Source: Owenia fusiformis
Taxonomy: Eukaryota > Annelida > Polychaeta > Sabellida > Oweniidae
DNA: 64,000 nucleotides
Reading direction: 5' to 3'
Assembly: GCA_903813345.2 (NCBI GenBank)
Contig: CAIIXF020000011.1
Coordinates: 35,994,166-36,058,165, forward strand
Positions 13,713 to 25,299 of this stretch are shown here, piece after piece. The notes below the pieces were generated by a model, which searched no databases, had not been told where the DNA came from, and was given only the letters and a program-made list of their open reading frames with translations. Both the position numbers and the translations under genes were made by a program. The first letter of the stretch is position 1; every line of letters begins with the position of its first letter.

Positions 13713-14385
13713 TTTATAATGAGAAAATTCCTTTTAAGTTGTTCAGTTTTGTTTATTGTGGATACGGAGTCTACTAAAGTATTTTAATCTCAGATTTATT
13801 GAGATATAAATTGGGTAAACAAGGTTTAGCTAAACTGTTCATCCTTCATACTTGACATTTCTGTGAAAGGAAACATTTCTTAATTAACAGGGAAGCTTCA
13901 AGTTAATTTAGGTAGTTACTCACTTTCAGAATTTATTTTAGAGTAATGGCGAAATAACTGTGTAATAAATACTCTTATGAAATGTTCAGATTTTCTCATA
14001 AAAAAATGTGAAAAAATATTACAATATATTTATGAGCAATTTGAATGCAATCATGAAAATTCACATTATGCGGATTTACCTCTAAAGGAATTCTAAGATA
14101 TAGAGAGCCCTAGAGACAGTTCAATTACACCTCAGTGTGCCTTTAAGTGGATGAAAATGATTGTTGCAGAAATGAAACACAAGTTAAAGACGGCATAATA
14201 TTTTTGTTAGAAAATGATGAATCTAAAGATCTAACAATATCATGCATTTGTTGACAGAATGAATGAATGAGGTGAAAGAGGAAGTGAAACATGAGGGAGT
14301 TTAATATTGAGTAGATAAAGAACATGAAGAAGTTGACTGGCAAAAATATGAGAGTTGGAGTGTTTCTTATATATATGTATTTCAT
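13713..14385. other. No gene seen; a diverged repeat of element interior
   Basis: 14135-14250 repeats words found inside the element at 13211-13710 (TGCCTTTAAGTGGA, GTTGCAGAAATGAA, AATCTAACAATATCATG), so a fragment of the same family is present. Confidence 0.55.
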
Positions 14386-14728
14386 TGTATCTCATACTTG
14401 AGTGGGTTTGGGGTAGATATCACCTGGGAATATGTATGGTATCTGAGGAGCAGGCAGGATATATTGTATATGTCCCGCTCCAGGCCAAATGCGGGCAGAT
14501 ATAATATATCCATCCCGCTCCCGGTAATTTTTCAAAAGTTTAAAAAAGTTTAAATATCAGAAGTTTTAATTTTTTAATTTTAAAATTTAATTTTTTAAGT
14601 TTAAATGTTACAATTTCATTGTATTGAACAAAAAGAATATTACGAAAATGTTAAATATAAATATCTTGTCATTTGAAAAAGGTAGAAAAGGTTATATCTA
14701 CCCTAAACCCACTCAAGTATGAGATACA
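14386..14728. mobile_element. Foldback element 1 of a tandem pair
   Basis: 35-base arms beginning TGTATCTCATACTTGAGTGG (14386-14420) with complement at 14694-14728. The interior has a second symmetric part with CCCGCTCC motifs and a TTTAAA-rich stretch. Confidence 0.85.
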
Positions 14729-14730
14729 CC

Positions 14731-14874
14731 GGTTATGCACGGTCGGTTTGGATACATGAAATATCCCTTGGGATATACAATACATCTTCCCTCGGCCCTT
14801 TGGTCCCTTGGGAAGATATATTGTATATCCCTCGGGATATTCCCTGTATCCAAAACCTCCCAGTGCATAACCCC
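14731..14874. mobile_element. Foldback element 2, abutting the first
   Basis: Arms GGTTATGCAC..TTTGGATACA and the complement TGTATCCAAAACCTCCCAGT. The inner arms hold TATCCCTTGGGATATAC-type palindromes, and the loop is CCTCGGCCCTTTGGTCCC. Confidence 0.85.
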
Positions 14875-15486
14875 TATATATAACACGCCTCACTGAGCAA
14901 TGTAGTAGATATAATACATGTATTATTTAATAGTTTTAGCATTTTGAAATTGAAATCTGCATTTAATAGTTTTAGCATGTTGAAATTGTAATCTGCTTTT
15001 AGTAGCATGTTGAAATTGTAATCTATTTGCAATATATAACAGGTAGATCTTGCTATATTGAAATTACACATTACTAGCAGTTGATTACCATCACAAACTA
15101 TAACAAATGAAATTGTTGTGTTTCTATTGAATTACATAGCAACTGCTTTATGAAAAAATTACTGAGCGAAACAATTATCCAATTTCTGAAATATCATTTA
15201 TAGTTAGAATCTGGCAGATTCTATCACACTTACCAGTTGTCTCCCAGGAATTTGTTATCAAGTTGGTGCAAACAAGGGGATATTACTGCTGCTCGATATA
15301 TCGGTACAATTTATATAACAAAGCTGTAGCTTGCTGTAAAAAGTGGGAGTACTTCACCTTCTATATTTCTATTTCATATCTTATATTTAAATAACTTTAT
15401 ATTGTACTCATCATTTATGGTGGAATAAAAAATACATAAACATTAACAAAGTAGATATTCTGATAAGTTACAAATAGTCTTCAGGT
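14875..15486. other. No gene seen; short triplicated segment
   Basis: TAGCATGTTGAAATTGTAAT occurs three times, imperfectly, at 14935-15025. Nothing else stands out. Confidence 0.5.
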
Positions 15487-15845
15487 GGGTGCAAATCTTA
15501 TTTCAAAATGTCAGGTGGGTGAGTCTCATCAAAATTTCAAATGGGTGCAAGGCTCATCTCAACAAATTAAGTGGTTCAAAGTCTCATCAAAATTACAAGT
15601 GCCTGTATCTCTCATTTCAAAATCTCAAGTGGGTGCAAACCGTATCAAATTTTTTAGTAGATGCAAGCCTCATTTCAAAATATCAGGAAGGTGACAAGCC
15701 TTATCAAAATTTCCAGCGATTGCAAGTCTCATTTTGAAATCTCACATGGGTGCATGCCTCATTTTGAAATCTCACATGGGTGCATACCCTTATTTCAAAG
15801 TTTCAAATGTGTGCAAGTCTTCTTCCAAAGTCTCAAGTGATTGAA
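15487..15845 (+). repeat. Degenerate ~33-bp tandem repeat, about 11 copies
   Basis: Units built on GTGGGTGCAAGTCTCATTTC and AAAATCTCA with many substitutions. Two adjacent copies at about 15735-15795 are near identical (GAAATCTCACATGGGTGCAT), showing recent local duplication. Confidence 0.85.
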
Positions 15846-15934
15846 GCATCCACCAAGTTAATACATTTGAAGTCTGCTATTACATATCACCTGTGATATT
15901 GCTGAACACAGGTGCAGTGCAGTAACTACACGTA

Positions 15935-16114
15935 CACTCCCCTCCATAAGTTTGGCAACTGAGAGTTATCATTGGATAATATTTCCAAGCATGTCTGTCA
16001 CTCTCTGAATCTTAATATTGTTCCTTTATTGAAGTAGTTTGGAAATAAGATGATTTTTTAAATCCCCAAACATACAGTAAGCGGGCTTTGATGATATTGA
16101 TCCTAAAGGGAACA
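15935..16114. mobile_element. CACTCCCC-family MITE, left end of copy 2
   Basis: CACTCCCCTCCATAAGTTTG at 15935 is identical to the start of the element at 29418. TTATCATTGGATAA further in is also shared with that element's other end. The right end would fall in the 21-bp array that follows. Confidence 0.7.
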
Positions 16115-16684
16115 TCTGGTTGCCACACCAATGGAAGGGAGTGTCACACCAATGGAAGGGAGTGTCACACCAATGGAAGGGAGTGTCACACCAATGGAAG
16201 GGAGTGTCACACCAATGGAAGGGAGTGTCACACCAATGGAAGGGAGTGTCACACCAATGGAAGGGAGTGTCACACCAATGGAAGGGAGTGCCACACCAAT
16301 GGAAGGGAGTGTCCCACCAATGGAAGGGAGTGTCACACCAATGGAAGGGAGTGTCACACTAATGGAAGGGAGTGCCACACCAATGGAAGAAAGTGCCACA
16401 CCAATGGAAGGGAGTGTCACACCAATGAGTGTCACACCAATGGAAGGGAGTGTCACACCAATGGAAGGGAGTGTCACACCAATGAAAGGGAGTGTCACAC
16501 CAATGGAAGGGAGTGCCACACCAATGGAAGGGAGTGTCACATCAATAGAAGGGAGTGTCACACCAATGGAAGGGAGTGTCACACAAATAGAAGGGAGTGT
16601 CACACCAATGGAAGGGAGTGTCACACCAATGGAAGGGAGTGTTACACCAATGGAAGGGAGTGCCACACCAATGTAAGGGAGTGT
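16115..16684 (+). repeat. 21-bp minisatellite, about 27 copies
   Basis: Near-perfect 21-base unit read as CHTNGRE in one frame, SVTPMEG in another, and SIGVTLP on the other strand. Because the period is a multiple of three with no stop in the unit, all these frames stay open for nearly 200 codons. No start context, codon bias or neighbouring exon supports translation. One truncated unit occurs at about 16425. The unit contains AATGGAAGGGAGTG, which resembles the inverted end of the CACTCCCC-family MITE. Confidence 0.97.
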
Positions 16685-17242
16685 AATTGATACTGGCATA
16701 TCATGAATTGCTACCAGTGTACAACATGTATCTCATAACAAACAGCAAATAGTGGCTTGCAGAAAGTCATGTCCTTCTATACTTATGCATGAGAAAAAAG
16801 ATAAAGCTCACATTTTACAATGTAGAGGTGACAAGGTTAAACCAACATTACTAAACAGAAATGGTAAAAATAAATTTTGAGGAAATATCTCATTATTTGT
16901 TTGAAACTATTTCCTGCACTTTATGATGTCAAGGGACCAGGCTATATTCATCACGTAATTGTATTGTCTTTGAAGAGGATCCCGCAGGTAGCATGGCATA
17001 ACTTTCACTCTCTTTTGGGATTCCTCTGTTATATTCAATTCATTCTTCTTGGATGACATTTTATATTAGATTACTTAAATTCGATATGGTAGCAATTTGG
17101 TGAATTTTGAATACTGTGCAAATGAATGGATGTTCATGGATGTATGAATTTACTTTGTCTGCATGTATCTATGGTTTAACAAATGTTGCCATTTTTCATC
17201 TCTGAATACATGACTATGTGTTACATCAATGTACATTAAAAC

Positions 17243-17505
17243 CAGTATACACTTAACACCTTCAAAAGATGGTAATCACCTTAAAAAAGGGTGAACACAT
17301 TGTAAAAAAAAGAAATAAACACTTTAAAGTAGGGTGAACAACTTATAAAAGGGTAAACACCTTAAGAATAAGGCTGAACATCTTTAAAAGATTGATAAAC
17401 ACCTTCAAAAGTAGAGTGAACAGCAAGAAATGATTGATGAATACCGTAAAAAAGGTGGGTGAACACCTTAAAAAATGAGTGAACACCTAAAAAATATGTT
17501 CACCA
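17243..17505 (+). repeat. Degenerate ~28-bp tandem repeat
   Basis: About nine units around GAACACCTTAAAAAAGGGT, strongly diverged. The complement carries the TTAAGGTG core also found in the arrays at 36578 and 6385. Confidence 0.8.
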
Positions 17506-18492
17506 TAGGAATAGTTTCATAGTTAAGAGGGTTTTTAAACAGACACCAATGGAGCAATTGTATTGAGAAAATGTGTTCTCTGTGGACAGGTGTTCAATAG
17601 AGAGATGGTTACCATAATACCATAATCCTGTAAAATGTGCTATAATGTATATTCATAACATATGTTTTAACAAAGATGTATGTTCATATAGGCTTTGTTA
17701 AGCTTTGATCTTGTTATATTCAGTAGAATTCTATGCTTCATAAACAACAATATTTTTTTATTTAGTATTAACTCTACATAATCATTATAGTGTTATCATC
17801 CCTATGGGCGTATCAAGCTGTTTTGCTCCATGTACAAAATTCAAGCTGTGTTTGTTGAAATGGTGTTACTATGGCATTCTGGTGGTTACTATGACATTAA
17901 GTGGTTACCATGACATCCAGGCAGTGACCATGACATTTAGAATTGTTTTGTGTTTTAGAATTGATTAAGTTACATTTGCATTGGCAAGGGACAGAAACCT
18001 ATTCATACATGCATAACATTAAATGTCATCCAATGCCTTTATCTAATTCTGCTAGGTTAATTAGTAGATTGATCATTAATTAAGAATATATGAATCACAT
18101 AGGTGTATCTTAATAGGTACAAAGTTCAATTATTATACCAATTAAGGGGAGCAGTGATGTTGCCCCTTGGACTGACATATTGCCATAAGGTATATCAGTC
18201 TGTTCTACTCTTGTAAAACCATCATACTTCTATTATCCTCAAATTAGAAATAATTGTTTGATATAACATACATCCATTAAAAGGATGTAAGTGTTAAAAT
18301 CACTATATTATCATTTCTGCACATTAAGTTGCTGATATTCATTTCACATTCAAAAAGTCTATAAAAGCTGCATTTGAGTTAAGTAAGATCTTGTTATTGT
18401 TAAAACTGTAATTTCATTTGCAAAAGTTGAGAGTAATGTGACAGCTGATTGGGCGGGATTTAGGGTTTTCATTTTTAAATGTCTATTATGGT
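17506..18492. other. No gene seen
   Basis: AT-rich. A short imperfect triplet GGTTACTATGACATT recurs at about 17860-17935. There is no ORF or splice pair. Confidence 0.5.
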
Positions 18493-20264
18493 ACCTGTTA
18501 CACTGCTGGGTTGAGTCTAACGAAGCATTTTTGTAACGAAGGTTAGCGAAAAAATTGTGTCCACACTGGCTTTATCCAACCCTAACGAAGCAATTATTTG
18601 GTGTATCACTGCAATTAAAATGCTTCGTTGCGCGTGCGCAGTACTCATCTGCCCCACCCACTTATTATGATTAAAAAGACTAGTTAAAAATTCTCGGGAA
18701 AATAAAACCAGATGAATGTGATCATTTCCATACACATGTCCATACATTTTTCCCATCATTTCGATTTTATATATTTCAGCTGTCAATACGATTACAAGTA
18801 TTGTTTTCATTTTCTATCACTTCCTTTGGAAAACATATGGAATAAAAATAGGCCTATGTTAATTACTAGGAGGAATTGGATTTGGGATTTATACAGAGGA
18901 CTAGTCTGTAATATCGTATAAAAACGTTCAATTTCCAAATGGACTTCTCAGTTATATTTCAAATAGTGTAGCCATTACTAAAATATCTCGGTGTTCGGCT
19001 GGTGGTTTAACTACTATTTCATGATCAATTCATTTTAATATGAATATTGTACCGTCTTGCCAATATTCCATGCATATTAATTTGAGTGAGTTTGAGATAA
19101 ATTAGTATGTTAATGCATCAGCCGTCCGTTGAATTCGAAAATGGCGCAAATTGGAAGAAACTAAATATCAGTTGTTAGCATCGTCTTACGACACATCAAT
19201 AGTGTTTGGGGCTGGCCTAAAACATGCAGCCTCTCTGTGGCAAATATCTGTCGACAAGAAACAATTTTGACCACCGTTCCTTGTCCGCAGGTTTTACTGT
19301 ATTTGTATACGGAAGTTTTGAAACGTAATTAATTCAATGTATTTAAACATGAAGTTTAAATTCAATTACAATTTAAAATCGTCGAAGAATGAAATAATAG
19401 AACGACTAGTACACGTATTGCAATGGGGCGATAATCAATTGAATACGATTTCTGAAAAGAGACATTTTCGAATCAATCAAATCGGCTAAATTCCCTTATG
19501 TGATTCACCGGGAAGCAATTGTATCCGTATCATGGTATTAACACCTTTAGAATTACATTCAAGGTATAAATATTCGAGACGCAAGAAAAAATTAATATTA
19601 AACATGTATGCCACAACTTTCTATTTAGTAAGCATATATTATGTAATTTCAAAAGTTTACCCTTCCACACTTGAGACGGAGTTTTCCCGGAAAGAGGGAC
19701 ATTTAAATATTCTAGGTTTATTCCCTTATAGATCAGATAAACGTTTCAAAAATACCGTCTACATACATATACGGTAAAACCTGCATTTTTTAGATTTAAT
19801 ACTTTTTGTCGTATCAATGCGAGGAAAGGCAGGGAATCGAATGAAATGCCACGAAAGACGGTAAATCACATTTGTACGTGGCGTTTAGGCCTTGAGTTAG
19901 CGTCAATCAGTGACGCAAATAGGTAATTATTTTAATCAAAACGTAGCATTATAATAATACGTACTTAAAAACATGTTCTTTTCTCGCGATTCCTCTCATT
20001 TAATACAAAATGATGAATGTGCTCTTTATTACGCGCATGCGCAAACCGCCAACTAAGCATTTTCTAACGAAGCTACCTGTTACACAGGCCAAAAAAGCTT
20101 CGTTGGGAGCTAACCTTCGTTGAATTTTCTACTCAATTGCTTCGTTATCAACTAAGCTTTTCTAACGAAGGCGGAGGTGTTACACTGGCCCAAAATTGCT
20201 TCGTTACGAAGCTTTTTGTCAAATTGCTTCGTAACGAAGCATTTCAACTGGCCTGTGTAACAGG
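18493..20264. mobile_element. ~1.8-kb DNA transposon remnant, CCTGTTACAC termini
   Basis: CCTGTTACACTGCTGG at the left and complement CTGGCCTGTGTAACAGG at the right. Subterminal regions are packed with AACGAAGC/GCTTCGTT words; the right 250 bases repeat GTTACACTGGCC or GTTACACAGGCC followed by GCTTCGTT three times. The interior (18900-19900) differs in composition from its surroundings and has only short ORFs (up to 97 codons), none recognised as a transposase. Confidence 0.85.
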
Positions 20265-21009
20265 GGTCAATGTCAATAAGTATATTCAGGTACACATGTC
20301 CTTGGCATGTCAGTTAAGTTGCTCAATTATACACACATGTATTATAGTAAACAACTTAATAGTTTGAAATGATATTACTTACTTGGCAAGATTTTACAGA
20401 CATTTACAGAAAAGAAGATTTGTATCAAAGTCTGTTTGATGATCCTAATAATTGTTCTGAATTTTTTCATTTCTAGATATTTTTTTATTTAAGTGACCCT
20501 TTGAATGTATGCCAATTAAGACCTGTTTTATTGATGTAAGTTCAGTTTTTGTAGTCACGCCAAAAATGTATTGGAGTACAACTTAAAAAAGTAATCCAGT
20601 TTACATCAACATTTCATAGGACATAAAAGCAAGCATAATTGCGGTCAAATAGATAAATATATGTAAGTACTAAATACTGAATCTCAAGGGTTTTATATCG
20701 AGTACACCTCATTATAAATGATTAAAAAATAGGTAGAGGTGATTAAATATGTATTTGAGGTGAAAAAGTAAGAACACATTTTTATCATGATGCGCTTTTG
20801 GGTTAACTGTAAGTAATCTTATAGTACGAGATATTATAATAGGAGTTGAAACTTTTAGAGTAAAATGTGTACATGTTTTTTAGAATGTAAGTGATCTATT
20901 GTGATTCATTATTTCCCATGATTGAGATTTTTAGATGTCATAGCGATCCAATAAAAGACACTTTATATTGATCTTTGCTATTTATCTATTGCTGAAGAGT
21001 ATTCGAGAC
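20265..21009. other. No gene seen
   Basis: AT-rich sequence without recognisable features. Confidence 0.5.
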
Positions 21010-21431
21010 TTAGGGGAGCCATCAAAAGTTCAATGTCTGATAGGAAACTAAATAAATCTAGTTTTGAGTTGGACCCCCCCCCCCTCCCCCTCAAAACTAA
21101 ATACAATGAAAGTTGATCGCAGACTTTTCACATGTTTTGGCGACTCAATTTGGACTTTCATTGGGCCAGTACAATAACTTATTTATGATTCTTAAAACAT
21201 GTGCCAACAACAATAGGCATAATATTCCATGTTGCATGCATCTTGGTGAAGAAGGCATCTGGTAAAGTCTTTATTTTTAAACCATTCCAAGGCATTTCAA
21301 GTCGAAATTGCGAAAAATTTAAATGTTGAAATTTGTCGGATAGCAAACTGAAATAGCTTTGACCCCCTCCCCCCCAAACTAGATTTATTTAGTTTTCTAT
21401 CAGACATTGATCTTTTGATGCCTCCCCTTAT
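21010..21431. mobile_element. Foldback element with ~75-base arms
   Basis: Arms 21010-21090 and 21350-21431 are inverted copies sharing AATGTCTGATAG(A)AAACTAAA and TAGTTT..CCCCC(T)CCCCC. The loop is about 260 bases and contains no ORF of note. Confidence 0.85.
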
Positions 21432-23757
21432 ATAAATCATAGCAAAGATAAAGAATGTCAAATGTAAGTTGTATGTCATATTTTCAAAAGGACATATGAC
21501 AATATTTCCCATATTATGCCAGTTTTATCACCAGGAAATATAATTGAGATATCTAATCAAATAGGGAAGTTATTGAAGATTAGATGCTTTCAATTTGCAT
21601 CCTTTAAAAAACTTTGAAACAAAGCATCTTTTCTACTTGAAATAAAAGCCATTTCAAAAGCAAATATAAAAAAAACTGTATTTTAATACAAAAAACAGTT
21701 TTCTTCAATATGTACTGGAATATATAAAGGTTGTCAATGTGAATTTTTTAAAATTCAGATCATGTTTCTATTTTATTTTGGCTGTTTGTAGTGTACTTTG
21801 GATACCTAATTGAGAGTAAACAAAATATTTAAAATCCTGATTTCATTTTAAATATAAAATAGAACACATCTTTGAAAAAGAACAAATTCAAAAGACTGCA
21901 CGTTGAATATACACGAATATACATGATTATGTTTTCAGACATCAACTTAAATTGAAAGGATGAATATTCAGGTTAATCTGACATAGAAAATGATGAGAAA
22001 GTTGCCCCTTTCATTTTGATGCCAACACCAAGACAATGTGACATGAAAATGTGGCAAAGTGTTATATTTATGTCACCACCAATAAAATGTGACACAGGTG
22101 TCAAATTAATGTCACCACCAATACAATGTGACATAGTGTCAAATATATGTCACCACCAAGAAGTGTGACACATTATATGTTATATGCCAATGTTCCTTAT
22201 GACATTTACTGCCAATGTTAGCATCAGTGTTTAGCATCTGTGACACTTGTTACACTTTCCAGGTAACATTTTGCATTGTTTTATTTTTTGAGAACACCAC
22301 TTGAATTAAGTTCAAATCAATATAAAATAGATTCATCTTGCACTGTTATCTCGTGTAATAATTTGACTAAATGCTTTGTATGGCCGATAGTTCAATTGCA
22401 CTGTTATCTCATGCATTTTATGGCCGATAGTTCAATTGCACTGTTATCTTATGTAGTAACCTGACTGAATTAATCATTGACTCATGATGTTTGTCACAAC
22501 AGCAACTCATATATACTTCATATTTACTTTATTTATCAGTGGACTTTGGATTTTATTATTGCAAATTCATATCATTGGAGAATATTATCCCACATGGTAC
22601 CTGGTCGTACTACTGTGTGCCGAGCGATTCAAGAGCTTAAGCTTTTAATATAATTTCATTAAGTGGCAAAAGACTGCAGCAGGTAAGAGAAAATAGAAAA
22701 ACTAATTTAAAGAATATAACAATAGGAGTTACAGGTAATGAAATTATAGTGATTTCTTTGTATAAAAGTGGTTGTTAAAATGAGGTTTCGTATTACATGG
22801 AAGTCAATGGGGAATAAATTGTTGTGCTTATTTTTCAAGTCAAACCATTTCTTCATCTAAGAACTACATGTATAATATATTTATATAACTTTTATTGGCC
22901 TATTGTATCAAACATAATTACACTGAGTCACAACTACTCCTAAGAAGTCTAACTTAAACCTGCATCTGCAGAGTAATGTAAATATACCATTTTAATATCA
23001 TTATTTTTTAGATATATTACATCTTGCAAAGGTATTGTACCAAAAATGTAGTATGGAGTTTAATTGCAAAATTGCCCCTTTCTAAGACAGATTCAACCAT
23101 ATTCAGTGGCATATACTGCATGGCAGGCATTGCCTGTAGGTATGGATTAAATTTGGAGAGACAGTCACCATGGAGATAAATTCTCATTCAAATGGTGTTT
23201 ATTCAGTTATTATACACCGGAACAAGATTCATGTCACGTAATATGTCAGTGATATGTTGCTGTTCAGTTTTTTTTTATTGCATTTTCCTGAGAGCTAAGT
23301 TAAAATATGCATAATGGGAATTACAGTGCTTGCTATACCAAGTGATACCTTGATAATACAAGGGCTGATCAATTTTTGCAAATATTAGTATTCATTGAAC
23401 TTAGTTGAAACAAAGAACAACCTGTCTAATCTAAAAACGTGTTCAGATTGGCAGGTGTTCACAATTAAAGGTTTCCTAATCTATGAATCAGTGTTAAAAA
23501 TGGGACCTAGAAAAGGTGTTAAGAAGTGTTCGGATTAGTGAGTTGTTTGGGTATATTGGTTTCACTATACATATGAACTTGCGATTATATCATTGAAATA
23601 TAATGTAATGTATCTCAAAAATGATTCTGTTATGGTTTGTTAAGGTATATTCAAGTCTTTATACTTGACATCAATAAGTAGAACAAAATTGGTGTTTTCT
23701 CTACTTATTGATCACCCAACGTATTGACTGATAACTCAAGGTTCCCCAAGCTGTGGC
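21432..23757. other. No gene seen; short tandem repeats
   Basis: 22020-22160 has about four degenerate copies around GTCACCACCAATAAAATGTG. A 35-base unit starting TATGGCCGATAGTTCAATTG is duplicated at 22379-22448. A GCAG|GTAAGAG donor-like site at about 22682 could end a non-coding exon of the TMEM45-like gene. 23361 has a lone ACAAGGGCTGATCAAT mariner-like end. Confidence 0.5.
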
Positions 23758-24175
23758 ATGTAATTTGCACATTTTCAAATGTAATTTGCAGATTTTCAAA
23801 TGTAATTTGCAGATTTTCAAATGTAATTTGCAGATTTTCAAATGTAATTTGCAGATTTTCAAGTGGGTGGCATGTAATTTGCAGATTTTCAAATGTAATT
23901 TGCAGATTTTCAGATTTTCAAATGTCATTTGCAGATATTCAACAGGGTTTTTTCAAGTGGGTGGCATGCAATTTGCAAGTTTTCAAATGGGTAGCATGTA
24001 ATTTGCAAACTTTCAAATGGGTGGCATATAATTTGCAAGTTTTCAAGTGGGTGGCATGTAATTTGTAGATTTTTAAACAGGGTGGCTTGTAATTTGCAGA
24101 TTTTCAAGTGGGTGGCATGCAATTTGCAAGTTTTCAAGTGGGTGGCATGTAATTTGCAGATTTTCAAATGGGTTG
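23758..24175 (+). repeat. Compound 21/30-bp tandem repeat
   Basis: 21-base units ATGTAATTTGCAGATTTTCA at the left grade into 30-base units with an added GTGGGTGGC at the right. Both strands are open in several frames only because units are multiples of three. Confidence 0.95.
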
Positions 24176-25254
24176 CTCTAATCACTGAAACAGATATTGT
24201 CTTCTACTTTTCTCTCAATAATCATATCAACAATACTAACCGTATTAATATAAAAAGGTCAACCCTTAGTTGACAAAATGCATTATGAAAGAGTTTTACA
24301 TAAAACATATAACCACATAACATTTGAAAGATATAGTGCTCTTACATTAGTCAAATGTATATTTAGCATGTTAATGGAAATTTTTATTCTTAGCTCTCTC
24401 ACTTTAAAGATATTGCAGAACCATCTGCAGTTATTCCATAAAAGCTCAATAATAGTTAAAGTTAAGCTATTAAATCATGCATTGTTGAAGTCGCAGCTGT
24501 GTTTGATGCTATTGTTATTGAGTAGGCTTTACGTTAAAATAATTATGCAGTTTGGTGCAGAATTCATTCCACCGTGTCTTTATTTAATTTATCTCTCATG
24601 CAAATAATGGATCCATGAAAAAAGATTAAAAATAGGTAATATCAAACATTGAATTAATAGAGGTGAAATCAATCATGTTTATAGAACAATATGTTCATAA
24701 GAAGAGTTGGATAGGTTATTTGTTTTTTCAGCTCAAGAGATCAGATGCACTTGCTTTATCTAATTAGAAATTGATGTTTGATAAAACATGTATATAAATG
24801 AGATGGTCAAGGGTGCTCTTATGTTGAAGGTCACCCCAAGGTCACATGCTCATTAAGGTCAAGGAAAATTTACATATTATGAGTCACTGACAACATATAA
24901 AAAATTACGATATAATATCTATAGGTTTTTCAAATTGTTGCACTCCAAGTGTCCTTAGAATGTCTGTAAGGGTCAGGGTCACAAGAAAAGGTCAACTGAA
25001 AGGTCAATATTAATATTACTGCTTTTGTTTTATTTCTGCAAATTACTTGAAAAGATATTTGGAAGGGATTTAAAGATCTTTCACATTAAAGCACGTGTTC
25101 CAAATAAGAAGGAGATTTTAATAGGTCAAGTTTGTAGGTCAAGTTCATTCGCATTTGTTAAGGTTACATGATAGGTGATGAAAGGAAAATATTTATTTTG
25201 TTCCTTATCTTAGCTTTATCATTTATTCATGATTTGTATTTTATGTATTTTCAG
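24176..25254. other. Intergenic or 5' intron of the TMEM45-like gene
   Basis: Contains a 109-codon frame at 24278-24604 with no recognisable family and composition like its surroundings. AGGTCA words recur at 24828-25000. Confidence 0.45.
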
Positions 25255-25299
25255 TTTGATTATTTCATGGGACATTGACATACAAAGAACCCAATCGTC
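25255..25299 (+). other. 5' UTR part of the TMEM45-like coding exon
   Basis: A polypyrimidine-rich acceptor (ATGTATTTTCAG) ends at 25254, and 45 untranslated bases precede the ATG. An upstream non-coding exon is implied. A candidate donor GCAG|GTAAGAG at about 22682 follows a non-coding stretch, but this link is weak. Confidence 0.55.

Noticed and set aside
13496-13777. 93-codon frame on the plus strand
   Set aside because: Most of it lies within the CAGGGTGAC-ended element and runs past its end; it shows no transposase signature.
16088-16699. Long frames of about 180-200 codons on both strands
   Set aside because: They come from the 21-bp tandem repeat whose period is a multiple of three; no splice sites, domain or codon signal supports a protein.
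23701-24273. Several overlapping frames of 75-114 codons on both strands
   Set aside because: They follow the 21/30-bp tandem repeat and have no start context or family.
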